Assembly: GCF_000758925.1 (NCBI RefSeq)
Contig: NZ_JRNC01000011.1
Span: 1 to 64,000, forward strand
Reading direction: 5' to 3'
Source: Prevotella sp. S7-1-8
Lineage (GTDB): Bacteria; Bacteroidota; Bacteroidia; Bacteroidales; Bacteroidaceae
DNA length: 64,000 bases
Part shown: positions 7,736-15,868 of the stretch, piece after piece
Position numbering within the stretch: the stretch's first letter is position 1
Layout: each line of letters opens with the position of its first letter
Translations under genes and position numbers: made by a program
The notes under the pieces: generated by a model
Databases searched by the model: none
What the model was told of the DNA's origin: nothing
Seen by the model: the letters and a program-made list of their open reading frames with translations, nothing else

Positions 7736-9811
7736 TTATTGCACTTGCGAGCCGGGTTTCACGCCGCGCTCTATGGTTGTCACGGCCAACGTGTCGTCAT
7801 GGTCCACGGCTGAGAGTATCATGCCTTGACTCTCCATGCCCATCATCTTGCGTGGCGCGAGATTGGCTATGAACAGCACGTCTTTGCCCTTGAGCTGCTC
7901 GGGCTGGTAAAACTTGGCTATGCCCGAGAGTATGGTGCGGTCTTGTCCGCTGCCGTCATCGATTGTGAATTTGAGCAGTTTGTTGCTCTTCTTCACCTTT
8001 TCGCAGGCTTTGATGTGTCCCACCCTGATGTCCAATTGTTCCCATTGGTCAAACTCTACATTGGGCTTGACAGGCTTGGCCTTGTATTCGGCGCTGGCTT
8101 TGGCGGCCTCGTTGCTGGCTTTGGTGGCGGCTAACTTGTCTAACTGTGCCTGGATGGCGTCGTCCTCGATCTTCTCAAAGAGCAGCTGGGGCTCGTTGAT
8201 GCGGTCTCCTGCCTTCAGCAGTTCGATGCTGCCCAACTCTGTCCAGTCAAAACGCTCCAACCCGATCATGTCGCGCAGTTTCTTGCTGGAGAATGGCAGG
8301 AACGGCTCAAAGGCTATGGAGAGGTTGGCAACGAGTTGCAACGAGATGTAAAGAATGGTTTCCACGCGTTGGCGGTCAGTCTTCCAAACCTTCCAAGGTT
8401 CGCATTCGGTGATATATTTGTTGCCGATGCGAGCCAGGTTCATGGCTTCTTTTTGTGCCTCGCGAAACTTGAAGACATCGAGACAGTTTTCCAACTTTTC
8501 TTTCACGTCTTTAAATTCGTCTATGGCTTGCTTGTCCACCTCTTGCAGTTCGCCGCGCGCGGGTACTATGCCGTCCCAATATTTCTTGGTCAGTTGGAGC
8601 GCGCGGTTTACGAAATTGCCATAGATGGCCACCAGCTCAGAGTTGTTGCGCTCTTGAAAATCTTTCCACGTGAAGTTGTTGTCTTTGGTCTCGGGGGCGT
8701 TGGCCGTAAGCACATAGCGCAGCACGTCTTGTTTGCCGGGGAAATCCTTAAGATATTCATGCAGCCATACGGCCCAGTTCTTGCTGGTCGAAATCTTGTC
8801 ATTCTCCAAGTTCAGGAACTCATTGGCTGGCACGTTGTCTGGCAGGATGTAGTCGCCGTGAGCCTTGAGCATGGTGGGGAAAATGAGGCAGTGGAACACG
8901 ATGTTGTCCTTGCCGATGAAGTGCACCAAGCGCGTCTCAGGGTCTTGCCACCATTTCTGCCACGCTCCCCATTTCTCGGGATGGTTGTCGCACATCTCTT
9001 TGGTGTTGGATATATAGCCTATCGGCGCGTCAAACCACACGTATAGCACCTTGCCTTCGGCTCCCTTCACTGGCACGGGTATGCCCCAGTCCAAGTCGCG
9101 TGTCATGGCGCGCGGTTGAAGGTCCAAGTCTAACCAGCTCTTGCACTGTCCATAAACATTGGGGCGCCATTCTTTATGCCCCTCAAGAATCCACTGTTTG
9201 AGCCATTCCTGATAGTTGTTCAGGGGCAGATACCAGTTTTTGGTGGTTTTCTTGATGGGTTTGGAGCCGGAGATGGTGGAGTGGGGGTTTATCAGTTCTT
9301 CGGGACTGAGGGCGGTGCCGCATTTCTCGCATTGGTCGCCGTACGCTCCCGTGTTGCCACAGTGGGGGCAGGTGCCCATGATGTAACGGTCGGCTAAAAA
9401 CTGGTGCGCCTCATCGTCATAGAGTTGCTCGCTCTCTTTTTCCACCAGTTTGCCGTCATCGTACAATTTCTTGAAGAACTCGGAGGCAAACTTGTGATGA
9501 ATGTCTGACGTGGTGCGACTGTATATGTCAAACGAGATGCCAAACTCCGCGAACGAGTCCTTTATCATCTTGTGGTACCTGTCGCACACGTCTTGTGGCA
9601 TGCATCCTTCTTTCTTGGCGCGTATCGTGATGGGCACGCCGTGCTCGTCGCTGCCACCGATGAATGCCACCTCTTGCTTTTTCAGCCTGAGATAGCGCGC
9701 GTAAATGTCCGCGGGAACATATACGCCGGCCAAGTGGCCGATGTGCACGCCGCCATTGGCGTAGGGCAGGGCGGCGGTGACAGTGGTGCGTTTATATTTT
9801 TTTTCTTCCAT
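7736..9811 (-). CDS. metG: Methionyl-tRNA synthetase
   Basis: Charges tRNA-Met with methionine. The 691-residue protein has a Rossmann core with HIGH at 23-26 (GVHIGHLAG), a zinc knuckle insert ([17 protein letters not shown]), the KMSKS loop as KISTS, an anticodon-binding helical domain, and a C-terminal Trbp111/EMAP-like tRNA-binding domain (about the last 105 residues, from [12 protein letters not shown]). I chose the ATG at 9811: the protein matches the family from residue 3, the frame upstream is low-complexity and unlike any MetG, and a -7 box lies at 9839-9846. Confidence 0.97.
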   Translation of the reverse strand: MEEKKYKRTTVTAALPYANGGVHIGHLAGVYVPADIYARYLRLKKQEVAFIGGSDEHGVPITIRAKKEGCMPQDVCDRYHKMIKDSFAEFGISFDIYSRTTSDIHHKFASEFFKKLYDDGKLVEKESEQLYDDEAHQFLADRYIMGTCPHCGNTGAYGDQCEKCGTALSPEELINPHSTISGSKPIKKTTKNWYLPLNNYQEWLKQWILEGHKEWRPNVYGQCKSWLDLDLQPRAMTRDLDWGIPVPVKGAEGKVLYVWFDAPIGYISNTKEMCDNHPEKWGAWQKWWQDPETRLVHFIGKDNIVFHCLIFPTMLKAHGDYILPDNVPANEFLNLENDKISTSKNWAVWLHEYLKDFPGKQDVLRYVLTANAPETKDNNFTWKDFQERNNSELVAIYGNFVNRALQLTKKYWDGIVPARGELQEVDKQAIDEFKDVKEKLENCLDVFKFREAQKEAMNLARIGNKYITECEPWKVWKTDRQRVETILYISLQLVANLSIAFEPFLPFSSKKLRDMIGLERFDWTELGSIELLKAGDRINEPQLLFEKIEDDAIQAQLDKLAATKASNEAAKASAEYKAKPVKPNVEFDQWEQLDIRVGHIKACEKVKKSNKLLKFTIDDGSGQDRTILSGIAKFYQPEQLKGKDVLFIANLAPRKMMGMESQGMILSAVDHDDTLAVTTIERGVKPGSQVQ

Positions 9812-10768
9812 CTTTAGGGATATTTGGTATGTATGATGCAAATTTACAAAAACTAATTTATAAATAGCCGCAAGGCTTTCATATTTTTGCCTCTTTTGCC
9901 AAATGGCGGCGCCAAGCGCAAAGTTGCGAGGTAAGCCCGCGAAACGCTTGCTTGGGCGTTTTGAAGTTTGGGCATGCGCCGCGAATGGCAGCCGCGGCCG
10001 CATGTGTGCGTTGTGTTGGTCGCGTCTTGTCATCACGGGGATTCTTGGTCTTATGAAACGGGCTGAGCCCAGCGGTTCGAGCGAGTCGTGTCGCGTTTCG
10101 CGCGCGACGCTTTTGGCGGTGGGCTTGAGCGTGGCCGGTAGCGTGGCCGCCGGCTGTATGTGCTTGGATTTTTTTAAGCCTTTGCTGATTGGCCAATGTT
10201 TTGGACATGTGGCAGATGATGGATGGGACGGCCTGATGGCCCAAGGCGTTGGCACGCGCCATTCGTCAAAATGCGGACACGTAAAAATAAAGTCATAAAA
10301 AATGAAGCCTTGGCACTCTTCGTTCCACGGCGATCTTGACGCGCGAGGGTTGCGGTCTTGGTTAAATTTTGCGGGTTGTTGTCGCGCTGGTCGCCCAATT
10401 AGGCACTGATGGGGTCGCGTTTGGGCCTTAATGGCCCGGCCATTTGATATTATACGCTCGCCGATTCGAATGCTTTCGCTGGGCCGTTAGTGTCTAAACG
10501 TGGAGCGGCCTATACCATTCGACGGCGTGTTTTCAATGAGGATGGGCGTAAATGGCTGGAATATAACACGTTGAAAAAAAACGTGCGGTTTTTTGCGTAT
10601 TTTGAGCAAAAGTTTTTGTTTTTTGCTGTGCGCAAAATCCATGCGAGCTTTTGTCAAATGATTTGGTGGTAAAATATGCGCGTGGGTATGGTTTTGACAA
10701 CCATTCTTGAGGAATGTGAACACCATGCGTTCTTGGCGCTATCATTTTTACGCGCGCAATAAGTGACA
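9812..10768. other. Non-coding gap upstream of metG, with diverged repeat blocks
   Basis: About 950 bp with no convincing gene. The metG -7 box TAAATTTG is at 9839-9846 (minus). The rest is an uneven mix of GC-rich and AT-rich DNA. CGGTCTTG (10353-10360), GTCGCGTTTGG (10414-10424) and TTTTGTCAAATG (10649-10660) recur in the gap at 59.2-60.1 kb, so this looks like a copy of a decayed repeat. Short open frames on both strands have no family likeness. Confidence 0.5.
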
Positions 10769-10789
10769 GGACTCCGTGAGCGTTTGGGC

Positions 10790-10855
10790 AAAAAAAATGG
10801 GGCTCCGCCGAGTCCCAAACGTTACTAACCTTAAATCTAATACTATGAAAAACGT
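10790..10855 (-). ncRNA. Candidate small RNA between metG and greA
   Basis: On the minus strand a -7 box TATCTTTG (10860-10867) is followed, after about 35 nt of AT-rich sequence, by a GC-rich hairpin (GGGACTC, loop GGCG, GAGCCCC; 10800-10816) and a run of eight T (10791-10798). Promoter and intrinsic terminator thus frame a transcript of about 60 nt with no reading frame. Overlapping inverted repeats (GGACTC/GAGTCC and CGTTTGGG/CCCAAACG) offer alternative folds. I recall similar AT-rich starts in Bacteroidales genomes but cannot name an RNA family. Confidence 0.55.
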
Positions 10856-10970
10856 GGTGCAAAGATACGAACATTTATTTGCCCCTGCCATTCCAATGAT
10901 GCGCAACTTGTTATTTTTCACCTTTTTATTGATTTGTATCAAGCCGACGCTCAAAAAATATTTAAAAATA

Positions 10971-11001
10971 TTGGATATGTCAATTATAATCCCTAACTTT
11001 G
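10971..11001 (+). promoter_or_regulatory. Promoter of greA
   Basis: TTG (10971-10973) and TAACTTTG (10994-11001) are 20 nt apart, matching the Bacteroidetes housekeeping promoter. The start site should be near 11008, giving a leader of about 110 nt. Confidence 0.7.
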
Positions 11002-11028
11002 CAAATACAATTTGATAATCAAGCTTTA

Positions 11029-11074
11029 GAAAACAAGATTCCGACATTTGAAGAGATGTCGGAGTTTTGTTTTC
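11029..11074 (+). promoter_or_regulatory. greA: Terminator-like hairpin in the greA leader
   Basis: The inverted repeat 11029-11047 / 11056-11074 (core TCCGACAT/ATGTCGGA) is followed by T-rich sequence (GTTTTGTTTTC). It lies between the greA promoter and its start codon, so it could end transcription early and control greA. E. coli greA has a comparable leader terminator that yields the GraL RNA; whether this one is related is unknown. Confidence 0.5.
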
Positions 11075-11120
11075 TGAAGTTTATGTATAATAAAACTTAA
11101 ACAATTAAACAAGAACAACT

Positions 11121-11588
11121 ATGGCATACATGTCACAAGAAGGCTATGACAAGCTCGTGGCGCAACTCCATCAATTGGAGGCGATAGAGCGTCCAAAAGC
11201 CTCCGCGGCTATAGCTGAGGCTGCCGACAAGGGAGACTTGAGCGAAAACTCTGAGTACGATACCGCAAAAGAAGCGCAAGTGCATCTCGAAAATAGAATT
11301 AACGAGCTGAAGAAGACCATTGGCCAAGCCAAGATCGTGGATATGAGCAGGCTTTCTACCGACGAGGTGCAGATCATGTCGAAGGTGGAAATGACCAATA
11401 TGGTCACCAAGAAAAAAATGACCTACACCATCGTGAGCGAGAGCGAGGCAAATCTGAAAGAGAACAAAATATCCATACATACGCCCATCGCGCAAGGCTT
11501 GCTCAACAAGAAGGTGGGCGATGTGGTTGAGATAGAGGTGCCTCGCGGCATGCTTAAACTGCGTATTGACAACATTGCGTTGGAATAA
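11121..11588 (+). CDS. greA: Transcription elongation factor GreA
   Basis: Binds the secondary channel of RNA polymerase and stimulates cleavage of backtracked RNA. The 155-residue length is typical. The N-terminal coiled coil (about 1-75) carries GDLSENSEYDTAKE, the tip motif with the acidic residues that place Mg2+ in the polymerase active site. The C-terminal FKBP-like domain (about 80-155) ends in the usual beta strands. It is followed 10 nt later by a HIT-family gene, probably in the same operon. Confidence 0.97.
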   Translation: MAYMSQEGYDKLVAQLHQLEAIERPKASAAIAEAADKGDLSENSEYDTAKEAQVHLENRINELKKTIGQAKIVDMSRLSTDEVQIMSKVEMTNMVTKKKMTYTIVSESEANLKENKISIHTPIAQGLLNKKVGDVVEIEVPRGMLKLRIDNIALE

Positions 11589-11598
11589 CCGAATCGTT

Positions 11599-12000
11599 AT
11601 GGCTACTATTTTCTCTAAAATTGCCGCGGGTGATATACCGAGTTATAAATGCGCTGAGAACGAGAATTTCTATGCTTTTCTCGACATCGACCCGGTGGTG
11701 AGAGCGCATACGCTCGTCGTGCCGCGTAAGGAGGTGGATTATATCTTCGACATGAGCGATGATGACTTGGCCGCTTTCGAGGTGTTTGCCAAGCGAGTGG
11801 CGCAGGCCATTCGCGCCGCGTTTCCCTGCAGAAAAGTGGCGCAAGTGGTGTTAGGGCTTGAGGTTGACCATGCTCATATACACCTCATGCCCATCAACAC
11901 GGAGGGAGACGTGGACTTTAAGAAACACGTCAAGCTATCAGATGAAGAAATGAAGGAAACGGCTGAGCGTATATACGAGGCGTTTCAAAAAATAAAATGA
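11599..12000 (+). CDS. HIT-family nucleotide-binding protein
   Basis: A 133-residue protein of the histidine-triad superfamily (Hint-like), which usually hydrolyses purine nucleoside phosphoramidates. The N-terminus IFSKIAAGDIPSYK is typical of Hint proteins, and the triad appears as HAHIHL near residue 90. The ATG at 11599 was chosen because the match to the family begins there; the in-frame start at 11566 lies inside greA. Likely co-transcribed with greA. Confidence 0.93.
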   Translation: MATIFSKIAAGDIPSYKCAENENFYAFLDIDPVVRAHTLVVPRKEVDYIFDMSDDDLAAFEVFAKRVAQAIRAAFPCRKVAQVVLGLEVDHAHIHLMPINTEGDVDFKKHVKLSDEEMKETAERIYEAFQKIK

Positions 12001-12007
12001 AATAGAT

Positions 12008-12095
12008 AATTTCTAATTTCACCATTCAAAATACATCAATTGTATATATTGTGACATACCTATGTTATGAATTTTGAATGGTGAATTTGAAATTT
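12008..12095. terminator. Long inverted repeat between convergent genes
   Basis: Two nearly identical arms of about 25 nt (12008-12032 and 12071-12095, sharing CACCATTCAAAAT and its complement) flank a 38-nt AT-rich centre. It sits between the HIT gene and manC, which converge, so a two-way terminator is likely. The arms resemble the AT-rich inverted repeat between rpsI and rpsB. Confidence 0.6.
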
Positions 12096-12098
12096 CCA

Positions 12099-13187
12099 TC
12101 ACACAAATTTGTCGCCATTTTTGAGCCTTGCCTCATTGACATATTTTCGGATGAGGTCTGACGAGTCTTCCTTGGGACAGATTAGCAGCACATTGTCTTT
12201 CTCGGCCACGATAAAACCTTCAAGGCCATTGATAACGCCAAGCGTGCCTTTGGGCAGCTTGATGACATTGTCACGACAATTTTCCATCAGCGTGTCCGAG
12301 TGTATCACCACGTTTCCTTCACTGTCTTTGGGCATGGCCTCGTATATGCCGTGCCACGTGCCTATGTCGGCCCAGCCGAAACCGCACTTCATCACGCACA
12401 CGCCATCGGCCCCCTCAAGCAACCCTGTCTCTATTGACAGGTTGGGGTATGACGGGAAATGTTCTTGTATATAGGCTTCTTCTTGCTCCGGGGTGGCATA
12501 GTAGTTAGTATCGTCAAGATGTTTAAGCACAGCTGGAAACATGCGCGCGAAACGCTCGCGCAGGCTTCTCACGTTGGAAAGAAACAAGCCGGTGTTCCAA
12601 TAAAACTCTCCACTCTCCATGAATGTTCGCGCGAACTCGCGGTTAGGTTTCTCGGTGAAAGTCTTGACCATGTACACATTGCCTTCCAAGCGGTTGGCTA
12701 TCTGGATGTAACCGTATCCAGGCTCTGGACGGGTGGGTTTGATGCCCATGGTGAGTAGCATGTCGTGATTACTCACAAAGCGCAGCCCCTCGAGCATGTT
12801 CCGCTTGAACGCCTCCTCGTCCATGATGAGCTGGTCTGACGGTACGGCGACAAACGCGGCGCGGGGATCGAGGCGCATGAAGCGATGGGCGGCCCAAGCA
12901 ATGCTTGGGGCGGTGTTGCGATGGATAGGCTCGGCCATGATACGCGCGCGCGGAAGGTTGGGAAGTTGCCGCATTACCAAGTCTACATAATTAACGTTTG
13001 TGTTGACAAAAATGTGCTCGGGTGCCACAACCTTGGACATGCGATCATAGGTTTGTTGCAGAAGCGTGCGCCCACTTCCAAAGAAGTCTATGAACTGCTT
13101 GGGGTACTCCTCCCTGCTGAAGGGCCATAGACGCCGCCCTTTGCCTCCTGCCATTATCAAACAATAAAAACTCTCGGTGTTTGTCAT
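12099..13187 (-). CDS. manC: Mannose-1-phosphate guanylyltransferase
   Basis: Makes GDP-mannose from mannose-1-phosphate and GTP, a precursor for mannose, fucose and related sugars in surface glycans. The 362-residue protein has the nucleotidyltransferase signature MAGGKGRRLWPFSR (about 13-26) followed by EYPKQF, and later TFTEKP and GFGWADIGTW, all typical. It is the short form without the phosphomannose isomerase domain of bifunctional ManC/AlgA. It stands alone and could serve the glycan genes at 33-49 kb. Confidence 0.93.
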   Translation of the reverse strand: MTNTESFYCLIMAGGKGRRLWPFSREEYPKQFIDFFGSGRTLLQQTYDRMSKVVAPEHIFVNTNVNYVDLVMRQLPNLPRARIMAEPIHRNTAPSIAWAAHRFMRLDPRAAFVAVPSDQLIMDEEAFKRNMLEGLRFVSNHDMLLTMGIKPTRPEPGYGYIQIANRLEGNVYMVKTFTEKPNREFARTFMESGEFYWNTGLFLSNVRSLRERFARMFPAVLKHLDDTNYYATPEQEEAYIQEHFPSYPNLSIETGLLEGADGVCVMKCGFGWADIGTWHGIYEAMPKDSEGNVVIHSDTLMENCRDNVIKLPKGTLGVINGLEGFIVAEKDNVLLICPKEDSSDLIRKYVNEARLKNGDKFV

Positions 13188-13328
13188 GTTGTATCAATAA
13201 AGGTTTAAACTGACAATAAAATTACGATTATTCGACGATTTTACAAACTATTCCGGTATCTTTTTCGCTTATTTATGAAATATCCAAGTTTTTTTGTCTT
13301 TTTACTTCCCCGCCTTTGTTCTTTTTGC

Positions 13329-13336
13329 TAACTTTG
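13329..13336 (+). promoter_or_regulatory. -7 box of the pyridoxamine-kinase-like gene
   Basis: TAACTTTG lies 19 nt before the ATG at 13356 and matches TAnnTTTG. The -33 box is not clear. Confidence 0.45.
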
Positions 13337-13355
13337 CGGCTGATTTCATAAGGTA

Positions 13356-14174
13356 ATGAGCAAGAAACAGGTACTTCTGATAAACGATATAGCCGGATAT
13401 GGCAAAGTGGCCACGGCGGCTATGTTGCCTATCCTTTCGTATATGGGCCACCCCACGTACAATCTTCCCACGGCTTTGGTATCCAACACGTTGGACTACG
13501 GAAAATTCAACATTCTTGACACCACGGATTACATGGAGGGCGTTTTTCCGGTTTGGAAAGAACTGGGGTTCAGGTTTGATGCCATTGCCACCGGATTTAT
13601 AGCGAGCGCGCGTCAGGCCAAGATAGTCTCCACTTTTTGCGGCGAGCAGGCCGCCAATGGCACCATCATCTACGTGGACCCCATAATGGGCGATGAGGGA
13701 AAATTGTACAATGGGGTCTCCAAGGAAGCCATAAGCAACATGCGTGAAATGATAGGCGTGGCCGACTTGATATTCCCCAATTATACCGAGGCGTGCTATC
13801 TCACAAGCACAACTTACCGCGCTGACGGCGTGAATGAGACGGAATCCAAACGCCTGATCGACGCCCTGCGCGACATGTGCGGCAAGTCTGTGCTGATAAC
13901 ATCCATACCCGTGGATGGGCATCCGAGCGTGGTGGGATACAATCACCTTGACAATGGATATTTCACGTTGCCTTACACGGAGATCCCCGTGCACTTTCCC
14001 GGCACGGGAGACATCTTCTCGGCTGTCTTGATAGGGCATCTGCTCGAGGGCGACCCACTGCGTGACGCCACGAGGGTGGCCATGGACGTCGTGTTCAACC
14101 TCATCGATGCCAACAAGCGAAACGCTGACAAAAATCGCGGAATACCACTCGAGAACTTTCTGAACACCATTTAA
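13356..14174 (+). CDS. Pyridoxamine/pyridoxal kinase
   Basis: A 272-residue ribokinase-fold kinase of the PdxK/PdxY type that phosphorylates B6 vitamers in the salvage of pyridoxal phosphate. The start INDIAGYGKVATAAMLPIL and the Gly-rich anion hole with catalytic Asp in FPGTGDIFSAVLIGHLL (about 208-224) fit the family, as does YVDPIMGDEGKLY in the middle. Whether pyridoxal or pyridoxamine is preferred cannot be read from sequence. It is followed 23 nt later by an AspT/YidE-type transporter. Confidence 0.88.
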   Translation: MSKKQVLLINDIAGYGKVATAAMLPILSYMGHPTYNLPTALVSNTLDYGKFNILDTTDYMEGVFPVWKELGFRFDAIATGFIASARQAKIVSTFCGEQAANGTIIYVDPIMGDEGKLYNGVSKEAISNMREMIGVADLIFPNYTEACYLTSTTYRADGVNETESKRLIDALRDMCGKSVLITSIPVDGHPSVVGYNHLDNGYFTLPYTEIPVHFPGTGDIFSAVLIGHLLEGDPLRDATRVAMDVVFNLIDANKRNADKNRGIPLENFLNTI

Positions 14175-14197
14175 TTTTTAGTTCGCACCCTTGCGTT

Positions 14198-15859
14198 ATG
14201 GATTGGGTTACATCTCTTTTTAGCATTCACTCGTCTGTACAGACGGTCATCGTAATATCACTGATTATCGCTTTGGGCCTGGCCTTGGGCCGAATTAAGG
14301 TGATGGGCATATCGCTTGGTATAGCCTTTGTGTTTTTTATAGGTATTTTAGCGGGGCACATCGGATTGACGGTGAACCTTGACACACTTGATTTTGTCGA
14401 GACGTTTGGGCTCGCCATATTTGTGTATTGCCTGGGATTGCAGGTCGGGCCAAACTTTATAGGCTCGCTTCGGCATGAGGGCATGGAGCTTAATATGTGG
14501 AGCATGCTGGTCATTTTCGTGGGCACGGCGTTTGCCATGCTGCTCGTTCCGATCACCCATGTGAGCGTGCCCAATATGATAGGATTGCTCTGTGGCGCCA
14601 CCACCAACACCCCGGCGCTGGGCGCCGCGACGCAAGCCTTGGAGCATGTGAACGTCTCAAGTGGCAGCGCCGCGTTGGCCACGGCCGTCACTTATCCTCT
14701 CGGTGTAGTGGGAGTGATATTTGCGATGGTGTTCATACGAAAGTTTTTCGTCAAGCCCCAAGACCTTGTGGTATGCTCGCAAGACGAGGACAACCATACC
14801 CATATAGCACAACTCACCGTTATTAATCCAGCTGTCGAGGGTATGACAATACTCCAAATCGTGCAAATGTCGCGCTTGCGATTTATCATCTCGCGCATAT
14901 GGCGTAACGGAGAGGTGCTCGTTCCTTTGGCAGACACGGTGATCAAGAAGGACGACTCGTTGCTCGTGGTCATGGAAAGGGACGATGAGAACGCGATCGT
15001 TTTGCTTTTTGGGCAGAAGGAAAAGAAAGACTGGAATGAGGAAAAGATAGACTGGAACGCTATCGATTCCAAAGTCGAGAGCAGGGTTTGCGTGGTTACG
15101 CGTCGTGGCCTCAATGGCAAACGGTTGGGCGAATTGCATATGCGGCAGGTGTGTGGCGTTAATGTCAGCAGGGTGATGCGCGGCGATATTAAATTGCTTG
15201 CCGCCAACAGCCTGCGCCTGCAATATGGCGATCGTGTCGCCGTGGTGGGCAAACATGATGACGTGAATAACGCGGAGCATTTCTTCGGAAACTCTGTCAA
15301 GACGCTCGAGGAACCTAACATTGGTAGTATATTCATAGGCATCATTCTCGGTTTGGCCATCGGGACCATCCCTATCGCTGTGCCGGGCATGAGCATGCCC
15401 ATACGTTTGGGTATAGCTGGAGGTCCGATTATCATGGGCATCGTTGTCGGCGCGCTGGGCCCTCGCATGCACTTCATATCCTACACCACGCGCTCGGCGA
15501 GCTTGATGCTGCGCAAACTCGGGTTGTCATTATACCTTGCTTGTCTTGGGCTTGACGCCGGCAAGGATTTTCTCGCGACGGTGGTCAGGCCGGAAGGAAT
15601 GCTTTGGGTAGGGCTTGGTTTCCTCATCACGGTGGTGCCAATAATTGTTGTGGGCCTCATCATCCTAAAGGCCAGGAAGCTCGATTTTGGCAGCGTTTGT
15701 GGCATTTTGTGTGGCAGTATGGCCAATCCTATGGCGCTAAGCTATGCCAATGACAGCATCGAGGGCGACACACCGAGTATCTCTTACGCTACGGTATACC
15801 CTTTGGGCATGTTTGTCCGTGTAGTCGTGGCGCAAATTTTAGTCACTTTTTTTGTTTGA
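14198..15859 (+). CDS. AspT/YidE-type putative transporter with TrkA-C domains
   Basis: A 553-residue inner-membrane protein of the aspartate:alanine exchanger family (YidE/YbjL-like). Layout: a first membrane block (about 1-180) with the repeat motif GATTNTPALGAA, a cytoplasmic middle (about 190-370) with two TrkA-C-like regulatory domains, and a second membrane block (about 385-553) with CGSMANPMALSYAND. The duplicated membrane halves are diagnostic. The substrate is unknown; organic acids or amino acids are plausible. Confidence 0.88.
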   Translation: MDWVTSLFSIHSSVQTVIVISLIIALGLALGRIKVMGISLGIAFVFFIGILAGHIGLTVNLDTLDFVETFGLAIFVYCLGLQVGPNFIGSLRHEGMELNMWSMLVIFVGTAFAMLLVPITHVSVPNMIGLLCGATTNTPALGAATQALEHVNVSSGSAALATAVTYPLGVVGVIFAMVFIRKFFVKPQDLVVCSQDEDNHTHIAQLTVINPAVEGMTILQIVQMSRLRFIISRIWRNGEVLVPLADTVIKKDDSLLVVMERDDENAIVLLFGQKEKKDWNEEKIDWNAIDSKVESRVCVVTRRGLNGKRLGELHMRQVCGVNVSRVMRGDIKLLAANSLRLQYGDRVAVVGKHDDVNNAEHFFGNSVKTLEEPNIGSIFIGIILGLAIGTIPIAVPGMSMPIRLGIAGGPIIMGIVVGALGPRMHFISYTTRSASLMLRKLGLSLYLACLGLDAGKDFLATVVRPEGMLWVGLGFLITVVPIIVVGLIILKARKLDFGSVCGILCGSMANPMALSYANDSIEGDTPSISYATVYPLGMFVRVVVAQILVTFFV

Positions 15860-15868
15860 TTTTCTGGC

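Noticed and set aside
9812..10255. N-terminal extension of metG by 148 codons
   Set aside because: The extension is low-complexity and includes the metG promoter region; the family match starts at the ATG at 9811.
9879..10298. Open frames of 127-131 codons on both strands in the gap upstream of metG
   Set aside because: Both are Arg/Ala/Ser-rich without family likeness, overlap each other on opposite strands, and lie in a non-coding stretch with repeat blocks.
14657..15477. Two antisense frames over the AspT/YidE-type transporter
   Set aside because: Both mirror the TrkA-C and membrane parts of a well-supported plus-strand gene.
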